NCBI RefSeq assembly: GCF_026210795.1
Contig: NC_089433.1
Coordinates: 2,443,001 to 2,507,000 of the forward strand
Direction of reading: 5' to 3'
From: Rhizophagus irregularis
Taxonomy: Eukaryota > Glomeromycota > Glomeromycetes > Glomerales > Glomeraceae
Length of the DNA: 64,000 nucleotides
Position 1 is the first letter of the stretch. The number at the start of each line of letters is the position of its first letter. A program made the position numbers and the translations under genes. Of this stretch, positions 1-11,079 are shown piece after piece. Below the pieces are notes generated by a model. The model was not told the origin of the DNA, searched no databases, and saw only the letters and a program-made list of their open reading frames with translations.

Positions 1-19
1 ACAAATACGGTTTGCCATA

Positions 20-1469
20 CTAATGATGGATATTCTTTAATTCTTCAAATCCACCAACAAAAAAGGTGAGACCTTTAACGGTATCTTCAATTGAATCAGA
101 ATCAATTTTGAGATGGTCAGAGATTATTTTATGTATAGATAAAGAACCATCGCTTTCTTGACTTAAGCAAATTTCGGTAGCATCGCTTTCAAGAGCATTT
201 AATTTAAGACATCTAATTATCATTTCACGATCTTCAGCAGAAACTTGAACTGTAATCTTAATAACATGAATAATTTCCATTTGTTTATCTTCATTGGTAC
301 AAGTCGTTATGGCGAATTTAGAATTGAAATATTTAACAGTATTAGATGACCATTTAAAATCATGACCGGAACTTGAGTATTCCGACGTTTCACTAAAGTC
401 TTTTGTTTCAACTATTCAAAAACACTATTAAGGGATTTACTTTGATGTTCATTTTCGTTGTAGGAAAAATATATTTCACTTTTGGCAAATTCATCCTTAT
501 ATGAATTCCATGATACAAGGTCCTAAATAGATATATTAAGTAATCAGTAATTGAATAAATATAATTAATTTTTATGAAAATGTATATCTGATATACAAAC
601 CTTTGTAGTTGCTACTTTCCAAACCGATGAATTTGCTTCTTTTTCGGATAAGTAACATTCTTCTTGCTAACTTCAACATTAGCAGTAAAATACAATCCAT
701 TAAATGCCTAACAAACGTAAATGTTAAAACCTCAATTCCTCAATTGTATAAAAAAAAAAATCTCAAAAAATAAATTTATATTTACGTCATCAGATTTCTT
801 AAATCGAAATTGAATCAATGATTTGGGATATACTTCAATCAATGTTCTAACCAAAGCATCTATAAATGTTGATTTTGTTCGTCGTCTTCACTAGGTTCAA
901 AAGTGATTGGCAAATAATGTCGCAAGTCCAAAAACGATTGAAATCTTTCCATTTTATTTATACCAAAATCATTTCTTTTATTAGTGATGAACACAAATTG
1001 GGGGGATAAAGAGCTATTAAGTGGATTTATACGATGTTTTCTGATACGTTGAACAAAATTTCCTAAATTTGAAAGATCGCTCAAAGAAAGATCAAGTGGT
1101 TTCGGGTCATATTCCTAATACAAAGATTTTTCAATTTAATAATCAATATAAATTCAACTCTGGAAAGGCAAGAAAGTGGATAATAGAATTAGGATAATGA
1201 TTTTACCTCTGTTTTATTATGAATACCATTACCATTAAATGTATATTTAGTCTTTTTTTCCATAGTTATTGGTTTATGATTTTTATGATTCCGTTGATAG
1301 TTTGCCGTATCTTCGTCATTTGATGAGAAACCAGAACCTTAAAGAATATCACGATTTTAGTTCGCTTCCAACACTTAATTACAATTAAAAAAAAACAAAT
1401 ACCCGTATACTGCTGCGTGTAACTTTTATTTTCATAGTGTGATGATGATTTCATTGAAGCAGTAGCCAT
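20..1469 (-). pseudogene. Five-exon gene of unknown function with three apparent frameshifts
   Basis: Not recognised. Reading the minus strand, exons fit 1469-1403, 1337-1207, 1114-786, 707-601 and 522-20, with GT-AG introns of 65-92 nt and a start context ending in MATASMKSSS. The protein would be roughly 350 residues, Ser/Asp/Glu-rich at the N-terminus, with no membrane segment or motif I can name. The frame breaks three times, near 870, near 660 and near 405; each break is repaired by adding one base, after which plausible protein continues (for instance ECYLSEKEANSSVWKVATTK). Regular introns and conserved-looking sequence say a real gene or recent copy; the breaks say decay or consensus error. 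It is the leftmost gene and nothing beside it hints at function. Confidence 0.5.
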
Positions 1470-2006
1470 GATAATTAATTGTTAAAGCAAAATTAAACGT
1501 GAAGAAGAAAAAGCGAAAGAAAAAGGTTTATTTATCAAAAGAAAAAAAAATATATTTTTCTTTAACAATTGTAAGAAAATAAGCGAAGAAAAAAGGTGTA
1601 TTTATCAAAAAAAAAAAATTTTTTCGCGTAACGCATTTCAGCATTTCGACGTCGCTATTCTTCCCAAAATGTAAATCGAGACATTTTTTTTTCCCTTAAT
1701 ATAGATAACGAAATCATTTTTTATAATACTATTTAGTGCTTTTAACATCTGAACGAGAACTATTTTTTTATTCTTGTACTAAAAATAAAATTATTATGAC
1801 ATTGTCGTGCATGAAAGAGTCTTTGTTTTTTTCTATCAATCTGATAAAAATTTGCATTAAAGATTATCATTATAGAAAAAATAATGCCGATAAATGACAA
1901 GAATTGTCCTCTGTCCTGTTTTTTCAGAGACAAAATTAGCTAAATAACCGAGATATAGGTTTCAGTCATAAAATCTAATTATTCCTGAATTATTGGATTA
2001 AGACCA
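1470..2006. other. AT-rich upstream region, no gene seen
   Basis: Poly-A and poly-T rich stretch directly upstream of the minus-strand unknown gene, presumably including its promoter. A roughly 45-base segment near 1500-1545 is partly repeated at 1563-1610 (GAAAAAGCGAAAGAAAAAGG-like). No coding potential seen. Confidence 0.4.
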
Positions 2007-2535
2007 ATATTTACCACTCTTCGCCTTTTCGGCGCTTAATCAACCGACAAAAATTTCGCGATCACGTGACAAAATTTGTCGATCATTTCCAAAAATGGTA
2101 AGCAGATTTAACGAAAAAATTATTATTATTATTTTTTTTTTGAATAAAACTTACTACAGACATTTTCTAATTTTAAAATTAATACACTATATCTAAATTT
2201 GCTTGCTCTGCAAGTTTACTTAGGCAATAAAGGTAGGTTTTGAATACAGATTTTTGTAAAATTAATTATTTACATAAAAAGTCAAAATTTATATTTAAAA
2301 TGTATTTTTCTCATCTAGGTAAATTTGTAGAGCGTTCAAAAATACACATACCATGTAAGTTTAAAAAATGTGTGGTATTTATATTGTGTTTTATTCTTAT
2401 TTTTTATTTTTTTGTTAAATCTACTTGCCATTTTTGGAAATGATCAACAAAATCAGTTATGTGATCGCAAAATTTTTGTCAGTGCCACTGGGGTAGTTCC
2501 TTTAATCAATGCTGTTGCGCCACAAAATTTGGGAG
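2007..2535. repeat. MITE-like element with long internal inverted repeats
   Basis: About 54 bases at 2046-2098 recur inverted at 2427-2486 with few changes; both arms contain a GATCAYRTRAC-like core and GATCATTTCCAAAAATGG. The pair lies between perfect 9-bp direct repeats TTAAGACCA at 1998-2006 and 2536-2544, which may be a TSD. The extreme ends do not match well as terminal inverted repeats, so the exact borders are uncertain. No credible ORF inside. Confidence 0.45.
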
Positions 2536-2599
2536 TTAAGACCACAAAGACCAAAATCTGAGTGATCATTTATTTATTGTTATGTGTTTTGACAATAAT

Positions 2600-3290
2600 A
2601 AACACAAATAAGGGTGAGAAAATGATCTTTCATTACACAATTTAAAGTTCCTTTGTAACTTACTTTTTTGTATATTAATTTGTAAATCTTTTTAAGTTAC
2701 ACAATTAGTACATTTTTTCTTATTAGTTTAAGTTTAAGAAAGGTGAAAATATTACATTAAATGAATTAAGAAACAGTAAATCAAATGAAAAAAAAATTAT
2801 TGTTCACTGAAATCTTTATTGACACAATTAGTGTGATGTTCTGGAATACAATCTAATTTTCCGTTCTGAATTACTTTTTGTAAATGCATTTGCAACAACA
2901 AACTATTTTTATTCAAGAAATTTCTGTCAAAATAAAAATTATTTTGCAAAGCGGAAATTAAAATAAAGGTGAGAAAATATTACATTAAATGAATCAAGAA
3001 ATGGTAAAATCAAATTAAAAAAGAATATATCAGTTGTCGTGATCTTTAATTACGCAAGTAGTGCATCATTCTTTAGAATTTGATTTTATCAATCTGAAAT
3101 TAAGTTTAAAGAAGAGGTTGAGAAAGTATAATGAATCAAAAAAAGTAAGTTTAAGAAAGTAAATAAATCAAGAAATGGTAAAATCAAATGAAAAAAAATA
3201 TTATTGTTCGTTGAAAACTATGTAAGTCTTTTATTGACACAGTTTGTTTTGTATGACATTCTGGAGTATAAGTTAATTTCTGTTTGTAAA
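2600..3290. repeat. Diverged tandem repeat, period roughly 170-220 bp
   Basis: Three to four imperfect copies of a unit containing AAGGTGAGAAAATATTACATT, then ATGAATCAAGAAATGGTAAA, a TATTGTTC box and GACACAGTTTGT-like sequence. Clear copies begin near 2738, 2960 and 3104, with a partial one near 2605. Spacing varies through indels. No coding sequence. Confidence 0.5.
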
Positions 3291-3698
3291 CCTTCTCAAT
3301 ATGGTTTGATAACAAAATTCTTTGTTTTTAAATCATGAAAAAATGATGAAAGTAAGTTTGATGATTTTTTCTTATTAAAGTTATATTTACTTATAAATAA
3401 TTTGATTCAATATATTTTAGTTGTAAAATATAAATACAAAAAAAATTTTTGTTTTTAAAAGAATTTTACCAGATTTATGATGTTAGACAAAAATATTCGT
3501 GTGGTCGTTACTATAGGATTTTTTTTTGTTTTTTTTTTTGTTTATTATTAATTTTTGTAATAACAATGATATTTATTTTGGATTTTTTTTTAAAAAAAAT
3601 TTTAATAGATTTTGGGACAACTTATTCTGTAAATTATTAATGTTATTTACAAAATTTAAAGTGTTTAAATAAATGGTAATTTTTTATTAATATATAAA

Positions 3699-4207
3699 CA
3701 GTGAAATTCAATAATCCGGATCTATCAGTTTCACTAAAAATATTCAGTTTATCAGGATATCCGGTATAGCAAATATATTAAAAATCTATTATACTAAATT
3801 TTTTTAAAAAATTCATGCTAATAAAATTAATATACATTATATTTTAATTTTTTATCTTAGTTTTAAGTTATAGAAATCATGAAAATGAATATAAAATATT
3901 TTAATTGAATATATAAGTAATATATAACTTTGGCTGGAATTAAGATTTTTATAATTCTGGCCAAAATTAAGATTTACCGCATCACGTTACTTAAATTTTA
4001 TTGGTTAATGATCACGTGATCCAGTTTATTAAACCATTTTTACTATAGCTGGTTAAAAAATTGATCTATTTTATCAAATATCAAACTTTTACTAATAAAC
4101 TCCAGTATATCAAAACTATTTTAATATACATGATTTGGTTCCAGCAAAAAAGTCTGGTTTAAGTCCAAATCTGGTTTATTAAAGATCCGGTTTATCGAAT
4201 TTCACTG
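3699..4207. mobile_element. pogo/Tc1-mariner-like MITE, about 510 bp
   Basis: The left end CAGTGAAATTCAATAATCC matches, inverted, the right end ending TTTATCGAATTTCACTG, giving TIRs of about 25 bp with a shared GGATC. TA-rich sequence flanks both ends (TATATAAA before, TGTATATA after), consistent with the TA target of Tc1/mariner-type elements. The interior holds repeated CCGGTWTATCA-like motifs and no transposase. Typed from end sequence and target only. Confidence 0.6.
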
Positions 4208-6662
4208 TGTATATATATAGGGATTTGCTTATACTCATAAATCAAATCCAAGTGAAATAACGGCACATAATGAGAACCCCAGAAAATGCTTATATATGTA
4301 AGGTACCAAGGTACTTAGCCAATATAGAAAAATTTTATGATGTAAGAATTTTATAATGCTTAATTTTGAGAAAATTTTATACTATATAAGATAATTAAAT
4401 TGCATATTTTTAGTATTATTTTAAAATATTAAGAGTTTTTAGTTGTTTATTTTTCATATTTATAGAACTTTTTAAAATATTATATATTAAATTTATAATT
4501 AATTTTTATTTTATTTTCACTAACGGTAAGTGTTAATTTTGTACAATTTTATATAAATACATAAACAAAAAATTTTTTTTTTCAATGTTTTATTAATTAT
4601 CTTTCAATAGTATCTTTTTAATTTTATAAATTCAGTGTATTATTTTTAAGTTAAATAAAATTACTGTAAATATGTTTTACTTTAAAATATAATTTCACTA
4701 CTTACCATTTTGGTTATATCAAATTATCTATTATGCTTAAGTAAGGTTGTTCAGCAAGTTAAATCTACTTGTATTTTAATTTTCATAAGGCTAAATATGA
4801 TATTTATATAGAAAAGCATATTTTTTATAACAATAATAACTTTTAAATTTTCACTTTTTCGTTTACAACTTCAGAGCATAATTATACCACTTCGGTCAAA
4901 TAAAATCGACTTTCTAAATTAATTGAAAGTTGTTTAGCAAGGTCAAAACTACTTATCTATTAATTTTCATAAATGCGAGTATAACAATCAGTACGCATGT
5001 AACACCCTAATTTTTATTATTATAATCGATATAATAAAAATTGTGGCATAGCTTACTTATTGAATATATAGTATATATATATATATTAAAATCGGTTAAA
5101 TTAATTTTAATTGGTTAAAATTGATGATTTTTAAATTGTAATTCCGGCCAAAATTTTCTTAATTCTGGCTGAATCCCTAATTCTGGCCTAAATTTAATTA
5201 AATTTAGAAAAATACATGTCAAATGTAACATTATATTTAAAAAGCAAAATAAACTTATTGATCATTTCTACAAATTTATTAAAAAAAATTCATTACTCAA
5301 ACTGAGTTTTCATGTTGGATCTTCATTTGAAATTAATGTTTTTTTTATATTACAAATAAAAAAAAATAAAGTTTCAAAAATCTATACCATTATGTAAAAC
5401 ATCAATAGCTTCACGAATATTAAACGAAAATTAACAAAATTCAATATACAATTAGTTTCGACCTCACTAAACAATTCTCACTTAATACACAAAGGCGATT
5501 CTCTTATAACCAAAGTACCTAAATTACGCTCTAAATGTATTAAATGAATAGATAAAATATGAACGTTAATATTTCCATATGTACTAATTAAAAACTTATG
5601 AAAATTGAAATACATATGGAATCGACCTCAATGAACAATTATCACTTAATATATGAAGGTGATTATCTTATGATCAAAGTGTCTAAATTACGTTCTGAAG
5701 TAACTAATTGTTTGCAAAAAATTGAAATTAATTGTGTTATGAATAACATCAGTAGCTTCATAAATATTGGCTAACATTTCGTATAAATTGAAATTCAAAT
5801 AGTTTCGACCTCGCTGAACAATATTCACTTAATAAACAAAGGCGATTTACTTATGAACAAAGTGCCTAAATACGCTCTGAAATTACTAAACAGAAAAAAT
5901 AACAAATTTAAAGTTAGCATTGTTATAAAAATACACACAAACTATTAAATGAAATTTAATGAAAATTGAGTTGCAAGTAGTTTTAATATAGCTGAACAAT
6001 TTTTACTAAATATATAAAGGTGATATGTTTATGTCAAAATTGCTAAAACTACTACTTTAAAAAAATTTATGTACTTAAGAAATAATATAAAATTTTGATT
6101 TTTTAAAGTTTATGCAAAATCTGTCTGAATAACCAATATTTAAAGCTTAGAAAAACATTCTTTTCTCGCAAAATTACATATATTTCTGTTGTTAAAACTA
6201 CATTTTTCTTCTTACCTTTAAAGGGATCTTAAAAAAAGTGTGTTTTTTAAAATAAACTTCATGTATATGTAAGAAAAAAAAAATTATTAGTAAAATGAAA
6301 AACTAATTTAAGAAACTGATAGAGCACATGATAATCTGTTAAATTACTTTATTTGGTATGATGTTGTATATTTTAATTGATGATTAATTGTTAAATGATG
6401 TAATTCAATTATAGTTACACACAATTTTATTATTATAAAATTGATCTACATGTTACATGTGCGGTGACTGATAATACTTATGGAGAAAAGTGCATTTTTC
6501 ATAACGGTACTAACTTTTGAATTTTTTATTTCTCCGTTTACAACTTCAGAGCGTAATTATACCCCTTGAAAATTGTTCAGCAAGGTCGAAATTACCTACA
6601 TATTAATTTTTATAGGTGTAAGTATAATATTTATAGAGAAATTTACATTTTTTGTAATCATA

Positions 6663-7852
6663 TGGGCTGATTTGTCTACTCTGCATTAAAAAGAGTTATT
6701 GATTGATTTTCACAATTTTTGTTACTTAAAATTGTTTTGTAATACCAAAAAATCATCTGATTGATGATCACTTAACTAAATAATAAGTTGAACAAAAATT
6801 TACATTTGCTAAACTTAAATTATTAAAATAAAAAACCCATTTCTCATATATATGGAATTTTTAACATATATTATTAAAAAGTAAGTATATTTTAATAAAA
6901 TATAAAGTAAAATAAAAATTTATATAGCTTTAGTAGCTATAAATGTTTATAAAAGTATAATAAAAATATCATATAAAAGATGGTATCATAATAAATATTT
7001 TCAAACAATAAAAATAATTATTTTATGTTGGAGTTTATATTACTATCTTTAAACGCAAATATATCAAGATTCACTGATTTGTTTTAAGCCCTTGTTCTGG
7101 ATTTTATAGGCGAAAAAAGAGCTCGCCGATTGAATCATTAGATCCAGAGATATTTACATTTAAAGTTGAGGTACGAACTTTTTAACATACTTAAATGCAA
7201 ATATCTTGGGATTCACTGATCCATTTTTTATAAATTTAGGCTCTTTGGAAAGCCTTTGATCTGGTCTATATGAACGAAAAAAGAGCTTGCCAATTGGATC
7301 ACTGGATCTGGAGATATTTACGTTTTAAGTTGAAATACAAATTTTTAACATACAGTATATAGTAAATGTTAAGAATTATATTAATTTAAAAGAAGGAAAT
7401 AAAATTTGTGCGCACCCGCGCATGTGCGCATCCCTCCATTTTTGGTAATTTTTATATAGTAAATTTGTCGATCATCAATTATCATGTGACTTTAGTAAAA
7501 TCCTGATTTTTTTAAATATTCATACTGCAACTCTTACGCACATATTATAGAGCCTTAAAATTTTATTTACTATGCGTATTTTTGCCCATTCTACAACTTT
7601 ACTTAATGAGCCATGAAGGGTTTAGAATGTCATTTTTGACTTTTATATATAATATATCCATGGGGTGCGTACATGCGTAGGTGCACACAAATTTTAAACC
7701 CTTAAAAGAAATATTTACCAAATTATAGTATAATAACATTAAATAAAAATTTTTTAATACTCATTTCCAATTTACTGTATATTATATAGTATTTTGTATA
7801 ATAAAAATGTAATAAAATTAATATTTTAATTAAAGGTAGACAAATCAGCCCA
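6663..7852. mobile_element. Element A, copy 1: TA-flanked, TGGGCTGATTTGTCTAC ends
   Basis: TIRs are TGGGCTGATTTGTCTAC at both ends, with TA directly outside each (6661-6662, 7853-7854), as for Tc1/mariner-type elements. The sequence is nearly collinear with the split copy at 50282-57345 and a third copy starting near 45388. The interior has two tandem blocks of about 130 bp (7080-7180 and 7195-7340) with GCGAAAAAAGAGCT and GATCCAGAGATATTTAC-like motifs. No ORF. It sits inside family-D sequence; 27062-27395 shows a related site without it. Net length without the internal MITE is about 0.88 kb. Confidence 0.75.
7395..7701. mobile_element. 307-bp MITE with 9-bp TSD
   Basis: Flanked by perfect direct repeats TTAAAAGAA (7386-7394 and 7702-7710). 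The ends are inverted repeats of about 35 bp with a shared core TAAAATTTGTG followed by CGCATGT-like sequence. The two other copies of the surrounding element A lack this block exactly here, so they serve as empty sites. A 9-bp TSD is typical of Mutator-like elements, but no transposase is present. Confidence 0.7.
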
Positions 7853-8109
7853 TATGTAGTATTAATTTTGAATTTTTTTTTACTGTTTATTAACTTTATT
7901 AATTGAATATTTTTAATCTACTTATATATTATGTTTAGTTTAGCTTCACAATGTATTGATCATATTTAAAATTGGATTTAATAAAATATATTTAATTAAT
8001 AAATATATCAACAATGATGCTTAGCGATCATAGTAAAAACCTATGCTTAGAGCCACTAATAAAAAATATTTTTGGGACCTTACATATATAAGTATTTTCT
8101 AGGATCCTG

Positions 8110-8700
8110 ATAAAGAGAACCAAATGCCAAGAAAATGGAAAGAAGTTCCAAGGACCAAGGCAGAGAGGGTGAGCGAACAGTCAGATACCAGCCAAATGGA
8201 AAGTAATTGGAGAAGAAGGTTGAGAAGAAGGTTGAGAAGAGGAAAGAAGAATGTATTTTGCAGAATATTATTCAAAGTATAGAATTCAGCAGTAATGGAT
8301 AAGCAATCTTCTATTTAAGAATGTTGTTTAAATGAAAGAAAAATTTTAACACAAAAGGATCACATGCTTCTTGATTCAACACCATAAGCAAAGGATCTAA
8401 ATAGATAACCTAAAGAAGAGGTGAAATGATTACTCCTTGATCAATACCAACATGTACTTGATAAAAAAAAGAATCACCATGATAAGTCAAAATCTTGTTA
8501 TTTTGCCTAATGAAAAGATTTAAAATAAATTGCACCAAAAGTGCGGGCTAATTTAAGCATATTAAGATCCATAGAATCAAATGCTTTAGAAATATCCTGA
8601 GAGACAATCCAAAGTTCCTGATCATCAGAAGAGTCATACTTATGTTAATGGATAATCGCATTAAGCATTTTTATAAGAACATCAGTAGAACCACCAGTAG
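8110..8700 (-). pseudogene. LINE ORF2 fragment (reverse transcriptase and downstream)
   Basis: Read on the minus strand, 8700-8340 gives RT protein close to the complete LINE in this window, including ELWIVSQDISKAF and DSMDLNMLKLA, i.e. RT motif A with its aspartate. Stops and shifts interrupt it. The part toward 8110 is more degraded and resembles LINE sequence downstream of the RT. The fragment is split at its N-terminal side by the element at 8701-9388; about 40 bases of LINE (KCVVKVVT-like) resume at 9389-9430. Confidence 0.65.
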
Positions 8701-9388
8701 GGTTGATAAAGTCCTTATTTCAGACCTAAAGACTCAGACCTAGGACTGAGTATGTAACTCTTTAAGTCCGATTTTTTGGACTTATAAGGAGATAGTCTTA
8801 AACGAGTCTTAAATGAGTCTTAACCAATAAAAAGGGTTTTTACATTTGGTATATATATTACACGGTATTTTAATTTTTATTGTACAAACTTACACAATGA
8901 ATTTAGATGATGCGTTCGATTTTGTTGACTTGGAGAGTAATGACATTTTGGATAACATATTACGTACTGAAGGAAGTTCTCAAAAAACTTCACCTCTATG
9001 GAATTATGTAGATTGCAAAAGCCCAGCTCACCCAGGAGTACCTGTATGCAAAAGGTGCAATTACATATTTTCTATTAAGTTAAGTAATACTACCATATGA
9101 TCAATTGATCATCATTTATACAAATAAAACTTTTAGTATATTTTTTTGAGTTTTTTGAGTTTTTTTTTTTATTTTTATAATGTTTTTATATTAATTTTAA
9201 GGAAAATGATAGAAAAAAAAGAAGAATTTATAATAAATGATATACGTTAAACTGGTTTAAGAGAGTCTTAGGATCTAGTTCAGAACTGGACTTGGTCAGA
9301 CACAAGTCCTGGACTAATCATATATGGACTTAGTTTGTAGGATATAAGTCTTAGGACTAAAACTGGACTAGGATCAACTTTACCAACC
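8701..9388 (+). mobile_element. Non-autonomous DNA transposon carrying only a BED-finger ORF
   Basis: The ends GGTTGATAAAGT and inverted GGTTGGTAAAGT form 12-bp TIRs, and TAG lies immediately outside both ends, a possible 3-bp TSD. A longer 8-bp TSD, as hAT elements make, is not evident. Both subterminal regions are packed with AGTCC/GGACT and GAGTCTTA motifs, probably transposase-binding repeats. The element interrupts a LINE RT fragment. The only coding sequence is the short ORF at 8897-9100. Confidence 0.6.
8897..9100 (+). CDS. Truncated BED-type zinc-finger protein
   Basis: A 67-residue ORF starting MNLDDAFDFVDLES. An acidic N-terminus leads into SPLWNYVD and CKRCNYIF, the aromatic entry and first Cys-x2-Cys pair of a BED finger, as found at the N-terminus of hAT-type transposases. 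The His/Cys half of the finger and all catalytic sequence are missing; the ORF stops after SIKLSNTTI. I chose the ATG at 8897 because upstream in-frame sequence has no ATG. It may be only the remnant of an exon. Confidence 0.45.
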   Translation: MNLDDAFDFVDLESNDILDNILRTEGSSQKTSPLWNYVDCKSPAHPGVPVCKRCNYIFSIKLSNTTI

Positions 9389-9429
9389 TAGAGTCAGCAA
9401 GGATATTAGAGAGACGATGGTGACAACCT

Positions 9430-10150
9430 TGACCACACACTTTTAAACAGTTGTATCTGAAGCTGAACCAAAAGAGCATATTTATAAATGGGATGCACAA
9501 CTAAGAAAAAGGTTTCTAGATTTAGGATTAGAAGATCCTGGTTTTCTTAGTAGTAAAAGGCAATGTGAGTTAAAGTACCATGATTTTCTTCAGTATGACC
9601 CTGATTCGGTGAGACCTTTAATTGAACTGGAAAAAGAGGTTGAAAAAATGCATAAAGTACCAGCAATTAAGACACCAGCAACTACTTCCATATCAATTGA
9701 TAAACTAGCAAACTGGCTAGCAGGACCTGGAGTTAAAAGTAAATCTCTACAGACTAATGCTGAATGGTTTGTCTATATGGAAAATTTGCCTCCCCCTAGG
9801 ACCTCATTTTCTCATCCAAGAGTTGAAATAGGAAAAGCAGGTTCAGGTCCAGCAACTCAAGAAAAAAGAGGAGAAGTACAATTTATAAAAAGACCACATG
9901 TTCACATAGATCACTAAAACATATGACAGTATGGAAATTTCCTAAATATTTATCAACAAATAACAGAAATTCTTGAACGTGAACTTGATGCAAGAGGGCA
10001 AATCAAATCAACATTTTTATTTGCGAATTTTTATCATCATTATAGTGTAATTCTATTTTCAATGATTATTGGTATTTTAAAATCTGGCTATAACAGTTTT
10101 AGTTATGTATGTCTGGTGTTTAACCAACAGCTTGATAGTATTACCATAGT
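9430..10150 (+). pseudogene. Decayed coding fragment of unknown family
   Basis: Plus-strand sequence reads as protein across 9450-10140 with a few stops. It includes WDAQLRKRFLDLGLEDPGF, then an open stretch 9609-9917 with LANWLAGPGVKSKSLQTNAE and WFVYMENLPPPRTSFSHP, then TEILERELDARGQIKSTF. Composition and continuity say it was once coding. I cannot assign the family; a mobile-element accessory ORF is possible given the neighbours. Confidence 0.4.
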
Positions 10151-10154
10151 TTTA

Positions 10155-10520
10155 ACTCTGCTAAAATTTTTGGCAAGTCTCAGGTATACGGGATATCATA
10201 GATTATAATGTCTCAGATTCACTCTTGCTCCTTTTTGACAACTTCGTATCCTGTCAGTATTTGAGTAATCTCAGGTTCTGGTGATTTCTTATCATTTTGT
10301 GACTTTTTGGCACATTAGGTTTTGCTTGTTTATCAGCTGTAACACGTGCTTTTGATTTTTGTTTATCCTTCCAAAATGTTTCGGGTATCACAGTTTGATC
10401 AGCAGAGGCCATTTTCACATAAGTCAGTATTGGAGGCGTATCATCTACTAGATTTTGTGTTTGTAATCCTAATTTTATTGATCCTTATCAAATCATCATC
10501 ATCATCAAACTCATCCTATT
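10155..10520 (-). pseudogene. Minus-strand fragment of the ORF1-only retroposon
   Basis: Collinear with 34660-35050 of the full-length ORF1-only element, in the same orientation: it includes the reverse complement of coding for ERIRDIIVYDIPYTW-like sequence and the Lys-rich linker before it, and ends in the CATCATCATC run that encodes the acidic stretch. Stops and frameshifts are numerous. Confidence 0.65.
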
Positions 10521-10524
10521 TTGA

Positions 10525-11040
10525 AAAAAATCTTGTCTCATGTGAGGTAGTTGAGGCAGAGTGCCAGTCCACCTTAGTTGAACTTGAAAAATGTTATACT
10601 TATCTAGAGTTAAAGAAAGAGGCACTTGTTATCTAGGATGAACGTATTATTCAACTTGAAGACAGTAGACAAACTCAAAAAACACATTCAAGAAGTATCT
10701 GTATGTAAAAAAAGCAAGTGAATGGATCCTTTTAATCCTATCAATGAAATTCTAACCTGTTGGCAAACTGTATCTGATTGTCTTGCTGTAATACAATTAT
10801 TTTTTGATCAGTATAGGATACCAATTCCACAAGATATAGATTATATCTTTGATGCAGCAACTCGAAACCTTGATGAAATCATTTAAAATGAATTGCAATC
10901 CATTGGTGTGGATCAAATAAATCAAAATAATGGGTTACAGAGACTACTTGACAAGTCTTTAGGACATAGACATTGGGAAAATGAGTACTATAGAGATGAG
11001 TGGTGTAGGGTCAAGGAGATGTGTAGTGTATGGTCCCCTA
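10525..11040 (+). pseudogene. Decayed coding fragment, unknown
   Basis: Short open stretches in changing frames include CQSTLVELEKCYTYLELKKE (coiled-coil-like), INEILTCWQTVSDCLAVIQL and LDKSLGHRHWENEYYRDEWC. This looks like old coding sequence with a helical, charged character. I do not recognise it. Confidence 0.3.
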
Positions 11041-11079
11041 TATGACAGTTTACACTGGTGATAAATAACACAACATGCA

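Larger units (their letters stand above)
4273..8108. mobile_element. Candidate AGGACCCC-type non-autonomous DNA transposon (family D) with nested insertion
   Basis: The left end AGAACCCCAGAAAATGC and inverted right end AGGATCCTAGAAAATAC both run into CTTATATATGTAAGGT, so TIRs are about 33 bp. They resemble the AGGACCCC ends of three other elements in this window. An 8-bp TSD is not clear: CATAATGA against GATAAAGA agree at 6 of 8, with an offset. The interior carries many direct and inverted copies of a roughly 100-bp motif (GCGTAATTTAGGYACTTTRG ... TTGTTCAGCAAGGTCGAAAC) near 4740-5000, 5400-6030 (inverted) and 6540-6650. A copy of that motif also lies in the AGGACCCC element at 51171-52268. 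No transposase. Without the A1 insertion it is about 2.6 kb. Confidence 0.5.

Noticed and set aside
3449-3640. Open stretch rich in Phe/Leu/Ile, membrane-like
   Set aside because: Produced by T-rich low-complexity sequence beside a tandem repeat; no family features.
8701-9388. Classification as hAT because of the BED finger
   Set aside because: Only a 3-bp direct repeat is visible and no hAT core is present, so the class is left open.
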